From the NCBI GenBank assembly GCA_002917075.1, contig NTMA01000118.1:52576-116575 (forward strand): 64,000 nucleotides of DNA, written 5' to 3'. The DNA comes from Hawksworthiomyces lignivorus. Taxonomy: Eukaryota > Ascomycota > Sordariomycetes > Ophiostomatales > Ophiostomataceae. A program made the translations under genes and the position numbers. Shown one piece after another: positions 55,801-64,000 of this stretch. The notes beneath the pieces were generated by a model. It ran no database searches and was not told the origin of the DNA. It saw nothing but the letters and a program-made list of their open reading frames with translations. Positions within the stretch are counted from its first letter, which is position 1. Each line of letters begins with the position of its first letter.

Positions 55801-57595
55801 GAAGAACGATGGGGCCAACAATCTGTCGAAATTCGCTTATCAAGCGGTTTTGGGTTTCTCCTGTCTCTCCGCTAACCAGCCGATTCAGGACTGGGAGATA
55901 TGTAGAGTCAAGATTGTCACGCTCAGAGTTGCTTATACCCTGGAAACTGAGGACTTTCATCAACTGTCCCTCCGGATCTTGCCACGTCTCATCCGCAATG
56001 AAGCGGCAGACAGTTGCAGCGAAAATGAAGAGGGGCATGGCCATGCGCACTAGTGTCTGGATATGTTCGCCCGACCAGTGAAGGGGAAGCTGCTCATCAT
56101 CAAAGGCCTGGCTGTTATAGTTATCCCTAATTCTCGCAAGTTCATAGGTGAGATAGGCAGTTATGTCGTGTTCGATCACAAGCTCTGGGATCTGGTGAAG
56201 TGCCACATCCTGATATTTGCCAGTAATATCTTTAAAACCAAGACGAATTGGTAGCTCGGGTCTGCTTGTGATGAAGATCCTAAGTCGTACAGCGCTTATA
56301 TCTTTTGCTTGCGAGAAAAGATAAATGATAAGTTTGATGTCGTTATCGTGGTCACATTCGTCAAGTGCATCTATCACTATGGCAATCGTGAAACGTTCCT
56401 GGGAACCACTATGGGCTTGGCGAAGCGGCTCCAAGATTAGCTTCTCAAATTGTTCCTTGGCAGCCTTGGTGGGGATGGAAGGATCGTTATCAATGGCTGC
56501 GCTTAGAGCTGACGACAGCTGAGGCTCTTGGGTGGCGAGCTGGACAGCGATTGTGGTAAAAAGTAAGGTAGCGTTTCCTCGATCACGCTCACCTCTCTTG
56601 AAAAAGAAACTGGCTCCAAGAACTCCCTGTTCCTTGAGCTGGCCAGCCACCGTCCGGGATATGGTAGATTTTCCAGTACCGGCTTTGCCGTTCAGCCAGA
56701 AGATGCAGTTTCCATTTGGGTCATTTACCCATGTGTGAACCTGCTGGAGGAGGCCGACTCGGGTATCAGGGTGGCACCGCGCGTTGTGTTCTTCTGCGCG
56801 AGAGTCGAACATAGCATCGTTTGTTATGGGTATCGAGGGGAGCTTAATTTTCTCGACACCTCTAATCTCTTGTCGAAGTCGCCTGAATGCGTTCGTTTCG
56901 CCTTCACCGTAAATAAGCGGCATGTGAATGCCAAAGAGTCCCAGTAATGAGTATGCCTTGTCCTCCTTTCGCGTCGTCTCACGCTTTTCTATCCATGCTA
57001 ACCGCTCGGAAATGCTGAAACTGGATAGTGGGCTACCTTGGAAGACAGCAAGAGGAAGCCCTGTGATACTGTGGATGTCATGTACTAGAGACTCCCTTTT
57101 CCCCAGTCGAACGCCCTCCTTTGAAAAGAATTCAACAGACTCTGGCGCAATTAGTTCTTGAAGAGTCCATCCACGTGTGAACCATCTGGTCTTTCGAAAA
57201 GACTCCTCCCAACTAGATTTGACCATATCCCCAGATGGTGTTGAGACATCGGTGAGGTAGACATAGCATTTGGCTGCATTCCGGTACCAGCGAAACATGG
57301 AGTTGATGGCCTCCTGAAGCTCAGTGTTGTTTGGCTTGTCTATGCAACATGTGTCCACCCAGCAGAACTGCAGACCATCGCGCCAAGCCTGGTCTCCGCA
57401 GAATCGGATCTTCTCGTACCCGAGTTTCTTCTTGTACCTAAGTCTGTTCTCGTCGGAGTCACCCATTAGGTCCTGGAAGAGGACCTCTTCGGCACCCCAT
57501 GTATGCGAAAGTATTGCATACCGGGGAATCTCGTGGTCAAGAAAGTCCCTTGTCAGGTGAATCTCGCCAGCGGCGTCGCGTTCTAACAGACGCAT
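52890..57595 (-). CDS. HET-NACHT-WD40 NOD-like receptor (HNWD type)
   Basis: NLR of the same architecture as Podospora het-e, het-d and het-r, which recognise a partner through WD40 repeats and trigger cell death through the HET domain. Exon 1 is 57595-55271, the intron is 55215-55270 (GTAGGT...TTAG) and exon 2 is 55214-52890, giving 1549 residues. HET is at 1-245 (YAILSHTWG, CWVDTCCIDK, RWFTRGWTLQELIAP, LIYGEGETNAFRRLRQEI). NACHT has the P-loop GKAGTGKST (303-311) and Walker B IVIDALDEC (406-414). A helical linker leads to DARRFIASCV and KWIAIKPSMEQDWGPC, then 14 WD units of 42 residues (about 843-1429). The C-terminal cap NTWIMWNSERLLWLPPEHRP and GCQSGRVLIWQFS is typical of this family. No frameshift or stop is seen, so the gene appears intact. 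Confidence 0.95.
53253..55016 (-). repeat. 14 tandem WD40 repeats, 126-bp unit
   Basis: Fourteen successive 42-residue units, one of them a codon short, share the frame CRQTLEGH...VxSVxFSxDxxTLASASxDxTxKLWDTxTG. A partial degenerate fifteenth unit follows. Units are alike at protein level, while many nucleotide differences are C/G to T/A transitions, concentrated in units around 53600-54650. High internal similarity is the hallmark of fast-evolving recognition repeats in HNWD genes. Confidence 0.95.
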
Positions 57596-58980
57596 TATTC
57601 TCTGCAGCAGGCGTGGGATATCAATATCTCGCTATGCTATAATGGCAAGAGGCTCGGTTTTGTTCTTGAAAGGCATTTTCTGCCTTTATTGCCTGCTAAT
57701 ACTCAATATCCAGTAATGGTCCAGCTTGGCCTGCCTTTCCAAAACTGTGTTACTTGCAGCTTTAGATGCTGCTACTAGTGGCAATAGGAGGGTATAAGGA
57801 ACCTTGAACTTCAAGTTGCGAGCGTGCAAGCTGGTTTTCATCGTCAGCATAACGTGATAAGGTCGGTGATGCGTTGGTTACGAAGTCTACCAGATTCAGC
57901 CGCAGCCCAACTAACAACAACGTCGCATGTTGAATTCGGACCTGATCCTTACAAGGCTGAGACAAGAAGCCGTGTGGACTCTGTCATGACTGTCTATTCA
58001 CACTGTACATATTTCCTGCCCTGTATATACTTGGAGGGATCAGCCCTCAGCCGAGCTTCAGAAGGCCCTCTGAATACAATAGTCTGCGCTCATTTCGATA
58101 TCGCAACTTCCCCACAGAATGATACATGTTGCCAGCAATCTGGCCGACTGTGGCCGCATTTTCAGAAGCACAGAAATATTACGTGCATAGCCACAGGAGC
58201 TGGTGCCTGAGAACAATCATGACCAGCTTAGTCGTTTAACCAACTGTTGTCCCTAGTACCTCGACTTGCCATGCGTGTAGGCTGTTTGCAGCAATGGACC
58301 AGACACAATGTGTTGCCCAAGTCACATTTCCCGTTCGTGTTACACGAGGAAGAAGGTATTTATGCTCAAGACTGTATAAGGCTAGAGTAAAGTGAAAATG
58401 AAGACCAAAGGAGAAACATTAAGTAGAAATAAAAGAATACTTGAATAAAACTAGTCAAGAAACTAACGGACTCGCTCGCTTCTCTTTCAGCTGTACTTGA
58501 AACAAAAGGAATGACCAAAATAGACGAGACTAAAAATGAAAATAGAAATAAAAATAAACTCGCAGCTTCATCGTGGTATCAATACTTTTCATCTTTCTTT
58601 TCTTTTTCTTACTCCCCGTATAGTTCAAGAGAAAACAGAAGACCGCCGCGAGAAGGCCTGGAGAAGAGAAGAAGCCAAGGACAGGCGCGTATAAAATAAA
58701 AGCAACGGAACCATCGCAAATATTAAACGTGCGGCTATGAAGGGAAAAAGAAATAAAAAATTAAAACCTAAGGAACGCAAACGGCGCTGGAAACGCTGAG
58801 GAGGTGGGTAGTCGCCTGCACTGATGCAGCGAACTAGTAAACAAATCCATAGTGCAGCTGGATCAAACTCAAGCAGGACGAAGGGCTTATATGAATTAAA
58901 CATTTCTTTCAGATTTTCGTAGATTTTCAGCATTCACTTGTCACATCCTCCATCAAAACATGACGATAACGCAGGCACGC
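57596..58980. other. Intergenic, no gene seen
   Basis: It holds the promoter of the HNWD gene and the 3' flank of the Msb1-like gene. A 128-codon plus-strand frame at 57824-58210 has no domain and is treated as chance. Confidence 0.5.
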
Positions 58981-61900
58981 TCAGCGACGGATAGGAGCGC
59001 GGCCAGAAGGAGGAGTTACGCCCTCCATGTTACCCGTTAGCTCAGCAACGCGAGCCTTGATGCGGGCAACACGCGACTCGATGGCTGTAAGTTTGTTAGT
59101 AGGTAGGCAAAGGAAAAACGAGTGTATACGAGTCTGAACATACTCTCTTCGCCGCTAGTGTCATCATCTGCATCCGCAGTCTTGCTGTATTCGCGCCGTG
59201 GCGGTTCGGTCTGGCGCTGGGCAGCACGCTCTGCCGCATTCTTCCGAATCTGCGCCCACCGATCCTGGGCAGGTGCCGGGGATGTCTTGGTTTCTTCAAT
59301 AGGTGAAACTGGAGCCGGGCCCGGCGACACGGGCGACCGCTGGCGAGCAATTGGCGGGGGAACAGCATCATCCGCTTCGTTATCCGAGTCGTCGGGTACA
59401 AATGCAGGCTGTTCTAGGAGGGGCCCTTGATCGAAACGGGCGAACTCGCGATCAGCATCTTCGGTGTCAGAAGTACGACCACGAGGAATCGACGAGTCGG
59501 GAGCGTCATAGATCGGCTCAGGAACCGTTGGTGTTCTTGGCGGCTCCACTGGCTGCTCCTTCTGCGGGGGAGCTGGTATGGCAACCGGCGCCGGGGTTAC
59601 AGCAGGTGTTGAAACGGCCGGCGCGGGAGGTGCTACAGTAACAGGCTTTTGGACCGGAGCAGCTGGGGCCGGAACAGCGGCAGCCGGGGCAGGTTGCGCA
59701 GCTGGCTGTGGAGCAGGTTTGGCTTGCGACTTGGCAGAATCGGCTGCAAGCAGAGCATTAACATCAGCGGCGGCATTTTCAGGCAATTTAGACTGCCTGT
59801 TCTTCCGGTTGAAGAGCTTTCTGAGCCCACCAGATTGGGCTGGCGGCGGCGCTGCCTTTTCTTCCTTGACGTCTTTGTGAAGCTTCTTCCCTGCCTTCTT
59901 GCTGTCAGGGCTGGCATCAGGTCCAGGAGCAGGAGATAGAGCAGCTTGGCGAGCAGGCTCCGAGATCGTCTGCCTGTCCTTTGGCGGCACCGGAGGAGAT
60001 GTTCGGCCAGACGCTTCTAATCGCTCAGCTGGATGGGGGCTGGTAGGTGTCTCGCCCATCTTGACAGCTTTTTCCGACAGATCTAGAGTCTCCTCTTTCG
60101 CGCGTGCCGGAGCAGGCGTTATCACAGGGCTTGATGACGAGGCTGCTACGGCCAGTGAAGGCTGTGATGCCTGAGGCGGTGGTGGAACAGGCTTCCTCGT
60201 GGTTTCGGGGGCAGGGGCAGCAGCCTTGTCTAATCCGTTTGTCACAGATTGCATGCCGTTCAAATGAACCGCAGGCGTAGACATAGATGCTGGCCCTCCA
60301 CGGCCGGCGCTCGAATTCGAAAGGTACGCTTCCCGAATAGCTTCCTTGTCGTATTTGCTGGCCCATTTCATGGCCGGGGATGCTTCAGAAACGATAACGG
60401 GCTGAAGCGTGAACACGCTCGTTGTCTTCTCAGCGGCGGTGTTGTCAACACGGCCCCGCTTTGCCAGGGCCGAGTTTGCTTGCTCCCTCTCTTGCTTTTG
60501 CCTGGCTTGCAGTTTCTGTGCAGCGGCTTGGATCTTGGCCTGCTGGTCAGCTGCGATGCTCGTCTTGCTAGCGCCCATCACACTTCCAGGCACCAGAAGA
60601 TTTTGGCTGTGGTGGCCTTTGTCAAGGGCCTGCTTGCCCGTAGACTTGCTACGCGAAATGCCCTTGTTTCTGCGTGTCCAGCTAAAGAAGCCTTTCTTCT
60701 CGGCGATGTAGGCACCTTGGACGGGTTCAGCCGCCGCGCCTTTGACAATCTCCTCCATGACAAGCCATCGGCCTGTCCGAATGCGAGTCTCAATCACAGC
60801 GCATCTGCCAAAGGCCGACTTCCGCTCAGGGGTTTCTTCTGGGGCAAGACTGCTCATCCACACCCACCAGAATGCGTCATCCAGATCAAAGCGGCTGATG
60901 CTCGCAAGCTCGCCGGGCTCTAGCGTTCGCTCTGTCTCTAGGCGGGGACGGTGTGATTGCGAGCTTCGTTGGCGAATAGTTGTGTCAATGGGTGGCAAGA
61001 CCTTGTCGGGCGGAAGAAGCATGTTTGTAGGACTGTTCGGGTTTTCATCGATGAATCCAGAAGAGAGGAAGTCTGCCCAGGAAGGCGTTGTGGGTCGGCC
61101 CAGTCCGTCGCCACCAGAAGCGGGTGTCGTTCGCAGTCCACGGTTTCTCCGGTTGGCAAGATTTGCTGCTTCTTCCTCTTCTTCCTCCTCTTCCAAAAGA
61201 CTTCCAAAGCCAATATCCTCGAAGCGAGACCATGAGGCGTCTCGGAGACTAGTCGAGTGCTTCGAGCTGGACACAGCCTGGGTCTGGTTTGCTGCAGAGA
61301 TAGCCTTAAGAACTCTGCGGCATTCGTCTGTTAGGGCCTGGAGCGGATCTTCGTAGTCAGAATACTCGCGCAGTGCGCGATCTTCATCACGGTATTGGAA
61401 GTGGCTGCCACGACGTAGAAGGGCAAAGGGAGTCGGAGACACAGTATCAACGATCATGACAACCTTGTTGGTGGACGACTGCAAGAGTGATGGTCTCTGA
61501 GGCGGGTATTCGGTCTCTTGCAGCAGCTTCTGCAGGGACATAGGCAATGTGGCAAAGCTACCAAGTCCCGACTGAGGCGATAGGGAGCGCAGATAAGCGA
61601 AGAACAGGTGGCTCGTAGCATCTGCAGCTTTAAGCCATTCTTTATAACCTCCGTCGAACCCGTTGCCGGTGTCTCTTGTGTCAAACGCCCACCAAGATGC
61701 CATTCGGGAGAGTTTCCGTCCACCAAATCCGTTAACCTTGCCGTGGGCAGCAATGGCCGACATGAGATCGAAGAAACTGAAGATGATACTTGAGCGGGCA
61801 GCATTTTCTACGCTGAGAGGAATGAAGGTTGTGAAAGAGTCTCGAGCCCCGTTTGAGTCTGTAGTGGGTGGGAAGAACAAATGTGAGCAAAATAAAATTC

Positions 61901-62559
61901 ACCTAGCGTTTGAAACTCAGTGTGAAGGCTCTAGTTGCATACCTTGTTCGCCGATCTTGAAGAGTTCGTAGGCGTCCCAGCCAACGATGCCGCCTTGCAT
62001 GCGGCCCCAGCACCATTTTACAACGCCGGAGATGACCTACACCACACATTAGTGCTGAATTAATTAAGGCACCACCAAAGCAGACGGCGATGCAGAATAT
62101 ATGCTGTATGAATGTAGAGAGATCATGCAACCCATACCATAGGCTCCGTCATACGCAGCTCCTGCAAGAGGGGATCACCCGCTAGGTTGCCATTGGAATC
62201 AAAGAAATGCCGTATAAATGTGCGAACGGCACTCGGATCGGAAGTAGGTCGGAACGGCAGGAGGAGAAATGGAATATCAAGAGCTAGTTTGGAGAAAGAC
62301 GCGAGTCAGCGCAAGTTACTTTTGACAACATGAAATTGCAGGTTCCCTTCACAGACGCACCTCTAGCCTTGAGCTCTTCTGTGCAGAGCTTCACAAGATC
62401 TTGAATCTCCTCCGGCTCAACGGTCTTGCGGGTATAAGCGTCTTCCCATCGAGGTTTCGCTGGCAGCTGGCTAACAAAGCTGTTTGCGGCGCCGTTCTTC
62501 TTGGACTTGACTTTGGTGGGGCCGTCCTTGCCCTTGAAGCGAGAAAATATGCTAGGCAT
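58981..62559 (-). CDS. Msb1/Mug8-domain polarity protein
   Basis: Cytoplasmic scaffold-type protein with the fungal Msb1/Mug8 domain; yeast Msb1 works with Cdc42/Rho1 in polarity and cell-wall growth. Five exons were resolved: 62559-62361, 62283-62138, 62036-61943, 61858-59144 and 59084-58981, giving 1085 residues. All four introns keep phase. The Msb1 domain covers about residues 25-440, with EELKARALDIPFLLLPFRPT (spliced), VISGVVKWCWGRMQGGIVGW, GRKLSRMASWWAFD and DLDDAFWWVWMSSLAPEE. Then follow a basic Trp-containing segment (KKGFFSWTRRNKG), a charged helix, and a long Pro/Ala-rich disordered region with KLFNRKNRQSKLP. The C-terminus holds a charged helix (AERAAQRQTEPPRREYSKT) and a short final exon rich in Arg and Val (ESRVARIKARVAELTG) that may form a coiled coil. 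Confidence 0.9.
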
Positions 62560-64000
62560 TGTCTTCCCGTTCTAGTCCCTTATCCCCTCTGATCAATTCG
62601 GTCTTTTATTGAAGCTATTCGGTTTAGCGGGGTGATGTTGTGGGAGGGGGGCTATCGTACCCAGAGGAACGTCTGCGTAGGGTAAGACCAGGAGAGAAAT
62701 CAAAATGGGAAAGAAATTGAAGGCAAATAGAACCCAAAACGAAAGTAATGAGAAAAGAAGGTAAGGAAGCAAGAAAGGGGAAGGAAAGAAAAGGGGTGGG
62801 CCAGACAAGGGAACACACGGATAGCTGATGCACAGCGCGCCGGTTATGCGTTTTGCGCAGGACAGTGTTCGTTAGGTGGTCCTGCGTTTTGCGACGGGAC
62901 CGACAGCGGGACGGGCCCTCTTGTTAGGAGGCTGAGAAAAGGACGAGCCGTAGAGCTAGGCAGAGCAATGGCAATGATGCTGGGTGAAAACCAGGGCCAA
63001 GAGATTGGTCTGTAATACAGGGACCAGCGAGAAGTGAAATGGCAATAGAGAAGACAGGAAGTACTGGAAACCAAAATATCGTCGAGGTGTAGCTTGGTCA
63101 AAATAAGGTGTAGAGAGGAGCTAATACGGCAAAATAAAGCACTTAAGATTAACTGCCGCACAAGCGAATGTCTGAGACAAGCGCAGCAAACCGAATAGAG
63201 AGCAAATGGAGAAGAGAACTGAAGACGAATAGAATAAAATATAAAATATAAAAAAAAGTAAAAAGTAAGGGTATCGAAACGCGAAAACGCGGCACAGGGG
63301 GGAATAGAGAATAGAGAATAGATCAGAACGAGGGCAAACGAAGACAAGAAGGGTGCAGAAGAGAACGACCAGAGCGTGTGCGTCCGGGTTGGAAGAGAGG
63401 AAAAGAAAGGAGAAGAAGAACGAGAACGGCAGAGAAGAGAAGAAGATAATATTACAAGGAAATATTGTTTCGTGGTCAGGGGGGAATGGTCGTATGTAGT
63501 AAAAGAATAGAATAAAATAAAATAAAATAAAATAAAATATGAAAAACTGACGAGAGACGACAAGGGAAAGAACAAACCTTGTCCAGTCGGCCTTTCCCTT
63601 TTCTGTATCTCTGCTGTTGCTTTTGCGTCTTCGATTCAGGGGGAAGGAAAGCCAAATGGCAGAGAAGGGAATAGATGTGCAGCATGGGTTTTGCACTGGC
63701 CTGGCCTACATAGTGCGTATGTAGTGGGCAGAATGGGGGGAGGGGGAGGGAAGAAAGGCCTGGTAGAAAAAAAGAAACGAGGGAAAGAGGGGCGTGTAAA
63801 TGTGCAAAAGGAGAAAGAGCAAAAAGGGGGCAGGGGTGTGAATGCAGCGAACTATTAAACGGGCATTAATGCTGTTAAAATAGTACTTGAGCTGTTGCAT
63901 GAGACGTCGAGATCTGACGGTGGGAAGCGGATGATGCAAACAGGTTGCTTCTTATCTGCCGTTCACCTGGTTCTTTTTTTTTTTTTTTTTTTTCCATGGG
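62560..64000. promoter_or_regulatory. Purine/pyrimidine-biased upstream region of the Msb1-like gene
   Basis: The plus strand is strongly purine-rich (A/G), so the coding strand of the minus gene is C/T-rich, the usual composition of fungal promoters and leaders. Long open frames on the minus strand (62844-63696) consist of Ser/Phe/Leu/Tyr-rich low complexity caused by that bias and are not called as genes. A (AAAAT)n run lies at 63511-63538 and a T20 run near the right edge. Confidence 0.55.
63511..63538. repeat. AATAA/AAAAT pentanucleotide microsatellite
   Basis: About five and a half units of AATAA in the upstream region of the Msb1-like gene. Confidence 0.85.

Noticed and set aside
57824..58210. 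128-codon plus-strand frame between the HNWD and Msb1-like genes
   Set aside because: No domain and composition like non-coding sequence.
62844..63696. Ser/Phe/Leu-rich minus-strand frames up to 243 codons
   Set aside because: They follow the pyrimidine bias of a promoter/leader and show no globular segment.
1..64000. CRISPR arrays, rRNA genes or bacterial operon signals
   Set aside because: None seen; spliced genes and families show nuclear fungal DNA.

Overview
The window is nuclear DNA of a filamentous ascomycete (Pezizomycotina, most likely a Sordariomycete). The basis is short GT-AG introns of about 50-125 nt with CTAAC/CTGAC-type branch sites, long pyrimidine-rich leaders, and fungal-only families: Zn(II)2Cys6 regulators, HET-domain NOD-like receptors, a Msb1/Mug8 protein and a Cdc1/Ted1-type phosphoesterase. 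Sixteen protein genes are supported. One is cut by the left window edge. Exon borders were worked out by eye from splice signals, reading phase and family continuity.

Region 1-10.8 kb looks like a small catabolic or resistance cluster. An NCS1-type permease (minus) and an amidase-signature enzyme (plus) are divergent. They are followed by a 14-TM-type MFS exporter and two divergently transcribed Zn(II)2Cys6 regulators. A near-identical 18-bp GC-rich motif occurs in the permease/amidase promoter and in the MFS promoter. An import - amide hydrolysis - export - regulation scheme is plausible, but the substrate is unknown.

Region 11-24 kb is mostly housekeeping. It holds an unknown membrane protein, an unknown Gln/Ala-rich protein behind a long CT-rich leader, an ER J-domain protein (Erj5-like), a PRA1/Yip3 protein, a disordered acidic/basic protein whose reading frame is open almost into PRA1, and a Ser/His/Arg-rich protein with one membrane segment.

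Region 24-41 kb contains a HET-NB-ARC-TPR receptor head-to-head with a microbial-type poly(ADP-ribose) glycohydrolase, which carries a textbook PCNA-binding (PIP-box) motif. Next come a multi-TM fungal membrane protein, a large Cdc1/Ted1-like metallophosphoesterase and a seven-exon GH3 beta-glucosidase with a PA14 insert and no signal peptide.

Region 41.3-49.8 kb has no gene I can support. It holds scattered homopolymer T runs and a short tandem repeat.

Region 49.8-64 kb carries a CDF zinc transporter with very long His-rich loops, a HET-NACHT-WD40 receptor of the het-d/het-e/het-r (HNWD) architecture with 14 highly alike 42-residue repeats, a Msb1/Mug8 polarity protein and its pyrimidine-rich upstream region.

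The most interesting material is the pair of HET-type NLRs about 25 kb apart (related HET domains, different NOD and repeat modules), the PARG gene sharing an upstream region with one of them, and the putative permease/amidase/MFS/regulator cluster.
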